A stretch of DNA of 64,000 bases from Halobacteriales archaeon SW_5_70_135 (GTDB taxonomy: Archaea; Halobacteriota; Halobacteria; Halobacteriales; SW-7-71-33). This document shows positions 50,328 through 58,692 of the stretch, piece after piece. Made by a program: the position numbers and the translations under genes. The stretch's first letter is position 1; every line of letters begins with the position of its first letter. Below the pieces are notes generated by a model. The model had not been told where the DNA came from, ran no database searches, and worked only from the letters and a program-made list of their open reading frames with translations. Location: assembly GCA_003022865.1 (NCBI GenBank), contig PXSK01000021.1, forward strand, positions 62,678 to 126,677, read 5' to 3'.

Positions 50328-51235
50328 GCGGGGTTGACGCTGCCGGGAGCGAGCGCCGGTCGCTCGGCCTGCTGTCGGTCGACGAGACGACCCGGACGCG
50401 GCTGCTCCTGGCGCCGCTGTTGCTCTTCGACCTGCTCGTGTTCGTCGTCCCGATGGGCTATCTGGTCCGGGTGAGTCTGACGGAGCGGTCGACCGGCGGT
50501 GCCCTGGTCCGTGGCACGTGGTCGGTCGAAGGGTACCGCTTTCTACTCGACTCCTCGGTCGTCGTCGGCGTGTTCGGGTTCACGATGGCCTTTGCCGTCG
50601 GGACGACGCTGCTCGCGGTCGCCGTCGGCTCGCTGTACGCCTACGCCGCCTGGCGGGGCTCGCGACTCACTCGCACGGTACTGCTCGCGGGCGTGGTGAT
50701 GTCGATGTTCACGACGCTGGTGGTGAAGCTGTTCGCCGCGCTGGTCGTGTTCTCCCCGGAGGGCGTCCTCAACGACGTCCTGCTCGCCGGCGGCCTGGTC
50801 GGGGAGCCGCTGTCGCTCGTGAACAACGAGGTCGGCCTCGTTCTGGGGCAGCTGTACGTGGTCGTGCCGTACGTGGTGCTGTCGGTGTACTCCACGCTGA
50901 CGGCGCTCGACGACAGCCTCGTCGAGGCGGCGGCGGACCTCGGGGCGACGCCGGTCCGGGCGGCCCGCGAGGTGGTGCTGCCACACGCGCTGCCCGGAAT
51001 GGCCGTCGGCGGGGTGATCGCCTTCGCGTGGAGCGCCGGCGCGTTCACGGCGCCGATCCTGCTCGGCTCGCTCGGCGAGCGGACCGTCGCCGTCGAGGTG
51101 AACAACCTGCTCCAGCAGCAGTTCGACTACCCGCCCGCGGCGGCGCTGGCCGTCGTCCTCACGCTCGTCGTGCTCGTCGTCCTCGCGGTCGGACTGTACG
51201 GGCTGCGTCGCTACGGGGGTGCCGACGGTGTCTGA
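50324..51235 (+). CDS. ABC transporter permease (first)
   Basis: The 303-residue protein has about six helices and the EAA loop DSLVEAAADLGATPVRAAREVVLPHALPG, which docks with the ATPase. The N-terminal helix (RLLLAPLLLFDLLVFVVPMG) is typical of PotB-like permeases. It overlaps the ATPase gene by 4 bases and the second permease gene by about 8. Confidence 0.92.
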   Translation: MSGVDAAGSERRSLGLLSVDETTRTRLLLAPLLLFDLLVFVVPMGYLVRVSLTERSTGGALVRGTWSVEGYRFLLDSSVVVGVFGFTMAFAVGTTLLAVAVGSLYAYAAWRGSRLTRTVLLAGVVMSMFTTLVVKLFAALVVFSPEGVLNDVLLAGGLVGEPLSLVNNEVGLVLGQLYVVVPYVVLSVYSTLTALDDSLVEAAADLGATPVRAAREVVLPHALPGMAVGGVIAFAWSAGAFTAPILLGSLGERTVAVEVNNLLQQQFDYPPAAALAVVLTLVVLVVLAVGLYGLRRYGGADGV

Positions 51236-52169
51236 CGCCGCCGACGGAGACAACGGCGGGGGGACGACGGCGAGCGGACGGCGCGCCGGAGGTCGGACCT
51301 GGGCAGACGGTAGTGGCGACGCTGCGGCCGTCGCGGGGGAGACGTCGCTCGGGCGGCGGCGGTCGTGGCCGAGTCGTGTCGCCGTCGGTCGGTGGCTGTT
51401 CCGGGCGACCGTCGGCGTGCTGTTCGCGTTCCTGCTGGCGCCGATCGCCGTGGTGGCGGTGACGTCGTTCTCGACGACCGGCGCCGTCGCGGTGCCGCCG
51501 CCGGGGCTGTCGACGCGGTGGTACGAGGCGCTACTGGCGAGTGCGCGATGGCAGCGGGCGGCGCTGAACAGCCTGATCGCCGCCGGCGGAACGACGCTGC
51601 TGGCGACCGTCGCCGGGACGGCGGCGGCGCTGGCCGTGAACGGTCTCGACGACCGCCGCGAGGCGGTCGTGCTCGGGCTCACGGTGTTGCCGCTGCTGGT
51701 GCCCGGCGTCGTCCTCGGCGTCTCGCTGCTCGTGTTCCTCGGGGAGTTCGGCCTCCAGCAGACGTATCTCGCCGTCGTGGCGGCACACTCGCTGTGGGCG
51801 ACGCCGCTGGCGTTCTCGGTGGTGCGGGCCTCGCTGTCACGGTTCGACCCGCGGCTCCGCGAGGCGGCACTCGACCTCGGGGCGAGCCGGCCCCGGGCGT
51901 TCGTCGAGGTCGTCGCCCCGAACGTCCGCTCCGGGCTGTTCGCGGCCGCGCTGATCGCCTTCGTCGTCAGTCTCCAGGAGTTCGTCATGACGCTGTTCGT
52001 CTCCGGGCCGGACACCCGCACGGTGCCGGTGCTGGCCTGGAACTCGCTGCGAGGGAGCGTCGACCCGATCGTCAGCGTGGTCTCGACGCTTCTGGTGGTG
52101 ACGGTCGTGCTGGTGGTCGCCGTCGGCGCCGTGGTCGCCGGTCTCGAACGGTTCGCGACCGACACCTGA
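51228..52169 (+). CDS. ABC transporter permease (second)
   Basis: The 313-residue protein has six helices after a Gly/Ala/Arg-rich lead of about 45 residues, and the EAA loop DPRLREAALDLGASRPRAFVEVVAP. It resembles PotC-like permeases. GTG 51228 (MSDAADGDN) was chosen over GTG 51219. With the other permease it forms the heterodimer channel of the four-gene uptake system 47773-52169. Confidence 0.9.
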   Translation: MSDAADGDNGGGTTASGRRAGGRTWADGSGDAAAVAGETSLGRRRSWPSRVAVGRWLFRATVGVLFAFLLAPIAVVAVTSFSTTGAVAVPPPGLSTRWYEALLASARWQRAALNSLIAAGGTTLLATVAGTAAALAVNGLDDRREAVVLGLTVLPLLVPGVVLGVSLLVFLGEFGLQQTYLAVVAAHSLWATPLAFSVVRASLSRFDPRLREAALDLGASRPRAFVEVVAPNVRSGLFAAALIAFVVSLQEFVMTLFVSGPDTRTVPVLAWNSLRGSVDPIVSVVSTLLVVTVVLVVAVGAVVAGLERFATDT

Positions 52170-52337
52170 GCCGCGAGCGGTCGAGAGCGCCGGTCGGCCG
52201 GCGGAGCCCGGCAGCGAGAGCGAGCGGTCCCGTCGGGACCGCCGGCGTCGGTCGGTCCGCCGTGCCGTCGCTGACAGTCGTCCTACAAAAGCTCGCTTCC
52301 GCGAACGCTCTTGTCGATCGCGTGCGTCCCGACGCAC

Positions 52338-54164
52338 ATGTCAGGCACGACGTCCGATCCCGACCCCGAGGAGTCGATCCACGTCGGCAGCGTCGACGAG
52401 GTGCGAGAGGAGGGTCCCGAAGTGGTAAACGCCGACGGCCAGCCCGTCGCCGTCTTCCACCACGAGGGTGACGTCTACGCGGTCCACAACCAGTGCCCGC
52501 ACATGGGCTTTCCGCTGGAGCGCGGGACGGTGGAGGACGGCATCCTCACCTGTCACTGGCACCACGCCCGCTTCGAGCTCTCCTGTGGAGACACGTTCGA
52601 CCCCTGGGCGGACGACGTGCCGCAGTACCCCGTCGCGGTCGAGGACGGCGAGGTGTACGTCGACCCCCATCCAGCGGAGGACCGCGACCCGGTCGAGCGG
52701 TGGACGACCCGGCTGGAGACGGGCATGGAGGAGAACCTGCGGCTGGTGGTCGCGAAGAGCGTCATCGGGCTGGACGACGCCGGCGTCGACCCGGAGTACG
52801 CGGTGAGCGAGGGCGTCGACTTCGGCACCCGCTACCGCGACGACGGCTGGTCCTCCGGGCTGACGATCCTCGCCTGTATGGGCAACGTACTCGGCGACCT
52901 GCGCGGGACGGACACCCGCCGGGCGCTGTACACCGGCCTACGACACGTCGCCGACGACTGCGCCGGCGAGCCGCCACGCTTCGACCAGCCGGCCTTCGAC
53001 GTCGCCGACCCCGACCCCGTCCGACTCACCAGGTGGTTCCGGGACAACGTCGAGGTGCGAGACCGCGACGGCGCCGAGCGGGTGTTGCGCACGCTCGTCG
53101 CCGAGTGTGACCGCGAGACCGTCGAGGCCGCGCTGTTCGCGGCCGCGACCGACCACGTCTACCTCGACGTCGGCCACACGCTCGACTTCCTCAACAAGGC
53201 CGTCGAGACGCTCGAGCGCGTCGGCTGGAACCGCGCCGACGACGTGCTCGCGAGTCTCGTGCCCCGGCTCACCGGTGCCGAGCGCAGCGAGGAGCTCTCC
53301 TCGTGGCGCCAGCCCGTCGACCTCGCCGGCCTACTGTTCGACGCCTACCGCGAGCTGGGGATCGACGGTCCCGGCGCCGGCGGCGATACGGACCCGACGA
53401 CCGCCGGCCCGGCGCACGCGGCCGTCCACGGCGACGGCGACGGTGCCGGCGACGAGGAGTGGACCGCGCCGGCGGGCTTCGACGAGACGCTGCTGGGTGA
53501 CGACCCGGAGGCGATCGTCACGACGCTGTGCGAGGCCGTCGCGGCCGGGGCGACGCCGGCCGCCCTCGCGGACCGCGTCTGTCACGCCGCCGCCGTCCGC
53601 GTGGCGCAGTTCGGCACCACCAACGAGTTCAACGACTGGAACACGGTCCATCACACGTTCACCTACGCCAACGGCGTCCGACAGGCCGCCCGCCGGGTCG
53701 ACCTTCCCGAGCTCTACCGTGGCGTCTTCGACGCCGCCGTGAACGTCCACCTCGACCGCTTTCTCAACTCTCCGCCGGCGCCGGTCCCCGACCCGGGCGA
53801 CGCGGAGACGGACCGCGACCCCGAGGCGGTCCGCGAGGCGCTGCTCGACACCTTCGACCGCGACGGCGGCGAGAACGAGGCCAACCGGCTCGTCGGCGAG
53901 TTCTTCGACGCCGGCGGCGACCCGGCCGACCTGCGGGCGACGCTGGGCGAGGGACTGCTGCGGGAGGACGCCGGCTTCCACACGCTGCAGGCCGTCGAGA
54001 CCGGCTTCGCGCAGTTCGACCGCGCCGACACCGACCACGAGCGCCGCGTGGCGATGACCGCCCCGGCGCGGTACACGGCCGCACACTTCCCCACCCGTCG
54101 CGAGGCCGAGCAGACCTACCGGATCGCCGAGCGACTCGACCGCGGCGAGTCGGTCCACGAATAG
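52338..54164 (+). CDS. Rieske [2Fe-2S] domain fused to a large helical domain
   Basis: The 608-residue protein has an N-terminal Rieske domain (about 12-105) with ligands C53/H55 (CPHMG) and C72/H75 (CHWHHARF). The remaining 480 residues are mostly helical, without membrane segments. They include histidine clusters such as DHVYLDVGHTLDFLNKA and EFNDWNTVHHTFTYANGVRQA that could bind a metal or cofactor. I recognise homologues of this shape in actinobacteria and haloarchaea only vaguely; the reaction is unknown. ATG 52338 (MSGTTSDPD) was chosen over an upstream in-frame start. It is followed by a hypothetical gene. Confidence 0.85.
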   Translation: MSGTTSDPDPEESIHVGSVDEVREEGPEVVNADGQPVAVFHHEGDVYAVHNQCPHMGFPLERGTVEDGILTCHWHHARFELSCGDTFDPWADDVPQYPVAVEDGEVYVDPHPAEDRDPVERWTTRLETGMEENLRLVVAKSVIGLDDAGVDPEYAVSEGVDFGTRYRDDGWSSGLTILACMGNVLGDLRGTDTRRALYTGLRHVADDCAGEPPRFDQPAFDVADPDPVRLTRWFRDNVEVRDRDGAERVLRTLVAECDRETVEAALFAAATDHVYLDVGHTLDFLNKAVETLERVGWNRADDVLASLVPRLTGAERSEELSSWRQPVDLAGLLFDAYRELGIDGPGAGGDTDPTTAGPAHAAVHGDGDGAGDEEWTAPAGFDETLLGDDPEAIVTTLCEAVAAGATPAALADRVCHAAAVRVAQFGTTNEFNDWNTVHHTFTYANGVRQAARRVDLPELYRGVFDAAVNVHLDRFLNSPPAPVPDPGDAETDRDPEAVREALLDTFDRDGGENEANRLVGEFFDAGGDPADLRATLGEGLLREDAGFHTLQAVETGFAQFDRADTDHERRVAMTAPARYTAAHFPTRREAEQTYRIAERLDRGESVHE

Positions 54165-54194
54165 GCTTTTCACTCGGCCGCGGCAACGGGCGGC

Positions 54195-54698
54195 GTGGTC
54201 CGCTTCGAGCTGCGTGACGTGGCCGGCGGCTGGGAGCAGGCCCGCTTCGGCCCCACCGACCAGGTCGACTACGCGCTGTACGAGTCGACCACCCCGCGGG
54301 CGCGAGACTCCGATGGTCGCGGCTCCGACGGTCTCGGCTCCGACGGTCTCGGCTCCGACACGGAGCCGGCCCTGCGCAGCTACGGCTCCGCCCACACGTT
54401 CCTGCGGCTGTACGACCTCGCCCGCCTGGAGCGCACCACCCACCCCGCGTTCCTCGGCGCGCGACTGCGCGAGACCGGCGAGCGGGTCGGCCCGGAGGGC
54501 GACGAACTGCTCGAACTCGCGGTCCACGGCACGAGCGTGCGGACGACGTACTCCGAGCTGCGCGGGGCACTGCGGTCGTTTTTCGGGGTGCTGTTCCCGG
54601 CGCTCGACCGGGAGACGCCGGACGAGTCTCCGGACCTCGGGACGTTCGAGGTCGCGGTCACCGACCTCGACCGGCTGTACGCCGAGGTCGTGGACTGA
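54195..54698 (+). CDS. Hypothetical protein with a GSDGL tandem repeat
   Basis: The 167-residue protein starts at GTG 54195 (MVRFELRDVAGGWEQARFGP), with tttt about 26 nt upstream. An acidic region (about 38-54) holds a 15-base tandem repeat giving GSDGLGSDGLGSD. The second half is a likely soluble domain ending FEVAVTDLDRLYAEVVD. I do not recognise the family. Confidence 0.7.
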   Translation: MVRFELRDVAGGWEQARFGPTDQVDYALYESTTPRARDSDGRGSDGLGSDGLGSDTEPALRSYGSAHTFLRLYDLARLERTTHPAFLGARLRETGERVGPEGDELLELAVHGTSVRTTYSELRGALRSFFGVLFPALDRETPDESPDLGTFEVAVTDLDRLYAEVVD

Positions 54699-54715
54699 CG
54701 GCGACGGCCCCCCGG

Positions 54716-54720
54716 TTTTT
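54716..54720 (+). promoter_or_regulatory. T5 box upstream of the winged-helix regulator
   Basis: ttttt then gtcgcg lies 25-29 nt before ATG 54745, following the stop of the upstream gene by 18 bases. Confidence 0.45.
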
Positions 54721-54744
54721 GTCGCGTCGGCCACGAGTGGAGAC

Positions 54745-55521
54745 ATGGTCGACGTGCTGGCGGACAAGCGGACCGCGACGCGGTTCCGCGTCCTCGTCGA
54801 GATCGCCGAGCGCCAGCCGGCCGTCTCGCAGGGGGAGATCGCCGAGGCGGTCGGCGTCACCAGCCAGGCCGTCAGCGAGTACATCCGCGAACTCGTCGAG
54901 GACGGCTACGTCGAGAAGGAGGGCCGCTCGCGCTACCGGATCACCAAGGAGGGCGTCGACTGGCTGTTCGGCGCGGCCGACGACGCCCGTCGGTACGTCG
55001 AACACGTCACCGAGGACGTGCTCGGCTCCGTCCGCGAGGACGCCGCCGTCGCCGCCGCCTCCGTCTCGGAGGGCGACCGAGTGACGCTGTCGATGCGGGA
55101 GGGACTGCTGCACGCCGCCCCCGGCGACGAGGGGCCGGCGACCGGCGTCGCGACCACCGACGCCGACCGCGGCGAGGTCGTCGGCGTCACGGGCTTCGAG
55201 GGCGTCATCGACTACGACCCCGGCGAGGTGAGCGTCGTTCAGGTGCCCGCCGTCGGCGCCGACGAGGGGTCGGAGTCGGAGCGACTGCGGGCGGCCTGTG
55301 ACGGCGCGGCGGTCGTGACCGCGGCCGGCGTCGAGGCCGTCGTCGCGCTCCGACGGGCCGGCGTCGAGACCGAGACCGTCTTCGGACCCGGGGAAGTGGC
55401 CGCCGACGCCGCCCGTCGCGGCCTCGACGCCGTCGTCGTCACCGCTTCCGACGGCGTCGGCCGGGTCACCGACGCCCTGCGCGACGCCGGCGTCGACCAC
55501 GAGGTCACCAGCCTGGGGTAG
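54745..55521 (+). CDS. Winged-helix transcriptional regulator with C-terminal sensing domain
   Basis: The 258-residue protein begins MVDVLADKRTATRFRVLVEI with a winged helix (about 8-75: SQGEIAEAVGVTSQAVSEYI and DGYVEKEGRSRYRIT). The rest is an alpha/beta domain, with Val/Ala-rich strands such as VVTAAGVEAVVALRRAG, probably a ligand- or partner-binding region. Archaeal relatives with this plan are common, but their targets are unknown to me. The promoter is the T5 box above. Confidence 0.82.
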   Translation: MVDVLADKRTATRFRVLVEIAERQPAVSQGEIAEAVGVTSQAVSEYIRELVEDGYVEKEGRSRYRITKEGVDWLFGAADDARRYVEHVTEDVLGSVREDAAVAAASVSEGDRVTLSMREGLLHAAPGDEGPATGVATTDADRGEVVGVTGFEGVIDYDPGEVSVVQVPAVGADEGSESERLRAACDGAAVVTAAGVEAVVALRRAGVETETVFGPGEVAADAARRGLDAVVVTASDGVGRVTDALRDAGVDHEVTSLG

Positions 55522-55764
55522 CCGCGGCTCGGACGGTGCCGGGGTCGGCGCTCTCGTCGTCACCGTCATCTAGGTCGCCGGTCCGGTCCTCGACGGCCGC
55601 GTAGGCCTTCCCGGAGTCGCCGGAACGCTTCCGGGTCGCCCCACTGGCCGGTTGGAAGGACGAACTACACGGCGCGCGCGACCCGACGCGCGCGAGGGCT
55701 GACCGAGGGAGCGCCGCGACCGAGGGAAGCGACTGGGGAGGACGAGGTAGCGGCGCGGCCGGGT
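55522..55764. other. Gap between regulator gene and hairpin element D
   Basis: No gene is seen. A minus-strand frame reads GKAYAAVEDRTGDLDDGDDE near 55550-55610 and could be the end of a decayed gene, but I cannot identify it. gcgcgcgcgacc and ccgacgcgcgcg (55673-55695) flank a small imperfect inverted repeat. Confidence 0.4.
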
Positions 55765-55988
55765 GGGACTGAAAGGGGCCGGCCGGGTGCGGGCGCGTCA
55801 CGTTCGAAAATCTAAGATTTTCGAGCCAATCAGGATCTGGAGGATTCTGATGACGTTCGTCAGAGCGGAGCTCTGACGAGCCAACCAGACGCGAAGCGTC
55901 TGGTGACGATGGAAAGCATCGCAGGAGGGAGTCCACGACCGACGAGGAGCGCAGCGAGTGAGATGCCCGCACCCGGTCGGGGGCTTTC
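55765..55988 (+). repeat. Hairpin element copy D (longest)
   Basis: It begins GGGACTGAAAG and ends GGGGGCTTTC. The basal stem is 16 bp, 55779-55794 with 55965-55980, perfect except for one G-U pair, and is again enclosed by the GGG/GGG internal loop and GAAAG/CTTTC ends. gaggagcgcagcgag is at 55944-55958. The interior is filled with a row of short hairpins. Confidence 0.78.
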
Positions 55989-56136
55989 CAAGCCACGGCA
56001 GAGGGATCGAGATCGACAGAGCCGACTGAGAGCAGCCGGACAGCGGGAGACTCTTCGAGTCTCCCTGGCAGTCGGGCCGGTGGCCCGACGACAGCGAGAG
56101 GGCAACGCTCTCTGGCTCACGACAGCTCGCTGCCGT
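55804..56136 (+). repeat. Array of nine short hairpins, most with three-base loops
   Basis: Stems/loops: 55804-55824 (9 bp, TAA), 55829-55851 (10 bp with two G-U, GGA), 55857-55879 (10 bp, GGA), 55884-55904 (9 bp, GAA), 55907-55921 (5 bp), 56045-56065 (9 bp, TTC), 56071-56089 (8 bp, GGT), 56096-56112 (imperfect, CAA), 56119-56136 (7 bp, one mismatch). The linkers before hairpins two and four share gagccaaYcag. No protein-coding frame fits. Confidence 0.7.
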
Positions 56137-56196
56137 AAATGAGGGCTATCCGGGGCCACGCAGGAGGATCGATACCACCGACAGTAACTGATGTCG

Positions 56197-56955
56197 CTAG
56201 CCGAAGTACCGCAGGTCGTCGTCGGTGGGCAGGTCCATCGAGTCGCTCTCCATCTCGCGGATGCGGTTGATGACCTCCTCCATCTCCTCGGCGCGCTCCT
56301 CCAGGTCGGCGAAGTCGGTCGCGACGCCGAGCAGCTCCTCCAGGACGTCGAGCACGGCGCGGGCGCTCTTCGGGTCGACGAGGTAGCCGGAGGTCTCGCC
56401 CATCAGACAGGCGGCACCGAAGCCGCGACGACCGCCCAGCCCCAGGAGGAGACCGGAGACGCCGACGACGCCGCCGGCGGGCTCGTCCTCACGGAATTCG
56501 ACGCCGGCGTCGGCCAGGGCGTCGACGAGCGCCGTCTCGGTGGCGGCGCCGAGCACGTCGTAGTCCTCGATGAACTCGCCGGTGGGCACGCCGCCGAGCG
56601 CGTACACCTCGGTCACGCCGAAGGCGTCGGCGACGTCGAGAAAGGTCTCCGTCAGCCGGTAGTGTCCGCGGTTCGACTGGGCCTGGTTGTCGCCGGTGAG
56701 CACCAGCAGGTCGCTGCCGTCGGTGGGGACGGCGTGGAACTCCACCGCGGCGAGGTCGGCGACGCCGTCCTCGGCGACGCCCACCTGCGGGGGGAGGTGC
56801 TCGGAGTGGACGCGGCGCACCACCTCGCCGTCGAGCTCGTCGAGGAGGTGCTCGGCGGCCAACTTGCCGACGTGACCGACGCCGGGCAGTCCCTCGACGA
56901 GCACCGGCTCGTCGAGGTCGACCTCGGCGACGGTCTCGACCTCGAACTCGTCCAT
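56197..56955 (-). CDS. PAC2-family proteasome assembly chaperone-like protein
   Basis: The 252-residue protein has the PAC2 fold: EPVLVEGLPGVGHVGKLAAEH, DLLVLTGDNQAQSN, EVYALGGVPTGEF and VVGVSGLLLGLGGRRGFGAAC. The C-terminus is an acidic helix rich in Glu (MEEVINRIREMESD). Eukaryotic PAC2 helps build the 20S alpha ring; archaeal members are inferred to do similar work. It ends the aif2a-nop10 operon with 4 bases to nop10. Confidence 0.92.
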   Translation of the reverse strand: MDEFEVETVAEVDLDEPVLVEGLPGVGHVGKLAAEHLLDELDGEVVRRVHSEHLPPQVGVAEDGVADLAAVEFHAVPTDGSDLLVLTGDNQAQSNRGHYRLTETFLDVADAFGVTEVYALGGVPTGEFIEDYDVLGAATETALVDALADAGVEFREDEPAGGVVGVSGLLLGLGGRRGFGAACLMGETSGYLVDPKSARAVLDVLEELLGVATDFADLEERAEEMEEVINRIREMESDSMDLPTDDDLRYFG

Positions 56956-56959
56956 GGCG

Positions 56960-57142
56960 CTACTCGCGGTCGCGCCGCTTAAGAGCGCGTCGGTAGTCGC
57001 CGTACGGGTCCTCGGGACCGAACGGCGCCGGCGCGCTGTTCACCGCCGCGGCGCCACACGCCGGGCACTCGTCGCCGAGCGTGTACACCGGGCGGCCGTG
57101 GACCTCGCGCCAGTCGGCACAGACGTGGATGTCGGATTTCAC
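56960..57142 (-). CDS. nop10: H/ACA snoRNP protein Nop10
   Basis: The 60-residue Nop10 starts MKSDIHVCADWREVHG and continues YTLGDECPACGAAAV, PFGPEDPYGDYRRALKRR. It binds Cbf5 in pseudouridylation RNPs. It lies between aif2a (24 bases upstream) and the PAC2-family gene; this trio is conserved in archaea. Confidence 0.96.
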   Translation of the reverse strand: MKSDIHVCADWREVHGRPVYTLGDECPACGAAAVNSAPAPFGPEDPYGDYRRALKRRDRE

Positions 57143-57166
57143 GGTGACCGGAGTGACCGTCGAGGA

Positions 57167-57970
57167 CTACCCCTCGTGGGTGCGGCGCTCGCGGTGGAAG
57201 TCGGCGGTGCCGCCGGCGGTCTCGATGGCCTCGCGGGCGCGCTCGACGCCGGCCTCCAGGTGAGACTCGGCGGTCTTGTAGTCCGGCGCCTGCACGCGGA
57301 GCCGGTACTCCGGGGCGCCGACGTAGGTTACCTCCAGGTCGACCTCGTCGGGAACGGTGCCGTTGTCGCCGCCCGCCGCTTCGAGTGCCGAGCGGACGTC
57401 GTCGACGCCGTCGCTGCCGGGCGAGCGCAGGTTGACGTAGCCGGCGACGGTGACGTACGGCACGGAGACGTTCTCGCGGGCCACCTCGACGACGGCGTCG
57501 CGCTCCGCGTCGGAGAGGTCCGTCTCCGCCAGCGCCTCGTGACCCTGGACGGCGGCGGTCTCGAAGCCGTCGTACATCGAGCCGAACTCCGCGAGCAGCT
57601 CGTTGGCGACGGCGGCGTACGTCTCGGCGTCGACGTCGTCGCCGAAGGCCTGCTCCATCCAGTTGTCGGCCTTCTGCTCGTTCTTCCAGTCCTGGATCTT
57701 CTCCTTGCGCTGGTGGTCGTTGACGTCCTTCAGCGAGAGGTCGATCTGCTGGGCGCTCTCGTCGACGTCGAGAACCTTCGCGACGACGCGCTCGTCGACG
57801 CCGACGTGGTCGCGGACGTTCTTGATCCAGCCGCTGGCGACGTTCGAGACGTGCACCAGACCGCGCTTGTCCTCGTACTCCTCCAAGTCGACGAAGACCC
57901 CGAAGTCCTCGATCTCGTCGACCTTGCCAACGACGAGGTCGCCCTTCTCGGGCCAGCCGCTGTACTTCAT
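57167..57970 (-). CDS. Translation initiation factor aIF2 alpha subunit
   Basis: The 267-residue aIF2 alpha has an N-terminal S1/OB domain (about 8-85, [20 protein letters not shown] and [20 protein letters not shown]), a helical domain and a C-terminal alpha/beta domain with [20 protein letters not shown]. It helps bring initiator tRNA-Met, encoded at 63568, to the small subunit. It heads the operon aif2a-nop10-PAC2. Confidence 0.96.
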   Translation of the reverse strand: MKYSGWPEKGDLVVGKVDEIEDFGVFVDLEEYEDKRGLVHVSNVASGWIKNVRDHVGVDERVVAKVLDVDESAQQIDLSLKDVNDHQRKEKIQDWKNEQKADNWMEQAFGDDVDAETYAAVANELLAEFGSMYDGFETAAVQGHEALAETDLSDAERDAVVEVARENVSVPYVTVAGYVNLRSPGSDGVDDVRSALEAAGGDNGTVPDEVDLEVTYVGAPEYRLRVQAPDYKTAESHLEAGVERAREAIETAGGTADFHRERRTHEG

Positions 57971-57993
57971 ACCCGTCGTAGGATGGCGACCGG

Positions 57994-57997
57994 TATA
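57994..57997 (-). promoter_or_regulatory. TATA box of the aif2a-nop10-PAC2 operon
   Basis: The plus strand cggtataacg reads cgttataccg on the minus strand, centred 26 nt upstream of the start at 57970. Confidence 0.6.
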
Positions 57998-58128
57998 ACG
58001 ACCCGGGATCGAACCCCGGGCACAGGCCGTCGACGGGCCGCCCGCTCTCCGCCGTCGGCGCGGGCAGGGGGCGACGAGCGGCGGGCGGAGAGCAGTGAAA
58101 GACGGGACGACGGCGGTCAGGACGGCCC

Positions 58129-58133
58129 AAAAA
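58129..58133 (-). terminator. T-run after rps27e
   Basis: On the minus strand cctttttgggcc starts about 6 bases after the rps27e stop, consistent with an archaeal oligo-T terminator. Confidence 0.45.
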
Positions 58134-58139
58134 GGACGG

Positions 58140-58319
58140 TCACTCGGGGCGACTCTCGACGGTTTCAAGTACTTCGCCGGCGATCGCGGCCTCGCCGCCG
58201 GTCGGGGTGGCGAGCGTGGTGCCACAGACCGCGCAGTGGACCTCGCTGGCGGCCTTGCCGTACAGCGTCTGCTCGTTGCCGCAGTCCGGACACTCGACGC
58301 TGAGGAACTCCCCCGGCAT
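58140..58319 (-). CDS. rps27e: Ribosomal protein S27e (eS27)
   Basis: The 59-residue zinc-ribbon protein starts [20 protein letters not shown] and has the pairs CPDC and CAVC. Its ATG overlaps the stop of rpl44e by one base (TGATG), giving translational coupling. Confidence 0.96.
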   Translation of the reverse strand: MPGEFLSVECPDCGNEQTLYGKAASEVHCAVCGTTLATPTGGEAAIAGEVLETVESRPE

Positions 58320-58597
58320 CAGTCCTGGAGCTCCAGGCGGCCGGCGCGCCAGCCCTCGCGCTGGTGAGCCTTGCCACACTCCGAGCAGATGTACTTCAGT
58401 TCGGTCTTCTTCGTCGGCTTGTCCCCGCCGGGCACCTTCGAGAACTTGCCGTCGTTCCCGATGCCGCGGTTACGCCGGCGCTGGCGAGCCTGCCACTTCA
58501 TGCCGGTCTGGCGACCGCTGCGGACTTTCTCCACCTCGTGTTCGTGGTGGGAGTGACAGTGCGGACAGTACGTGTTGAACCGCCGTGGCATCTCCAT
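58319..58597 (-). CDS. rpl44e: Ribosomal protein L44e (eL42)
   Basis: The 92-residue protein starts [20 protein letters not shown] and has the second zinc pair [15 protein letters not shown]. The conserved Gly-Lys region is [15 protein letters not shown]. It is followed by rps27e. The TATA box is at 58624-58629. Confidence 0.96.
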   Translation of the reverse strand: MEMPRRFNTYCPHCHSHHEHEVEKVRSGRQTGMKWQARQRRRNRGIGNDGKFSKVPGGDKPTKKTELKYICSECGKAHQREGWRAGRLELQD

Positions 58598-58623
58598 AGT
58601 GGCGGCCTCTACCGCGTGCGGCG

Positions 58624-58629
58624 TTATAA
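58624..58629 (-). promoter_or_regulatory. TATA box (ttataa) of rpl44e-rps27e
   Basis: ttataa lies 27-32 nt upstream of the L44e start on the minus strand; it is a clear AT-rich island in a GC-rich background. Confidence 0.6.
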
Positions 58630-58692
58630 CCCGTACGGATTCCCCGCGTCCGAGCCGAGGAGTCGAGGAGTCGAGGCGTCGAGGCGAACCCC

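Noticed and set aside
55505-55996. Minus-strand frame across hairpin element D
   Set aside because: It translates through the hairpins and shared repeat ends, so it is not a conserved protein.
56041-56136. Hairpins read as an intrinsic terminator
   Set aside because: No T-run follows the stems, and there are several in series; this does not fit a simple terminator.
55804-56136. CRISPR array
   Set aside because: Hairpin stems differ from each other and spacing is irregular; there are no identical repeats or cas genes.
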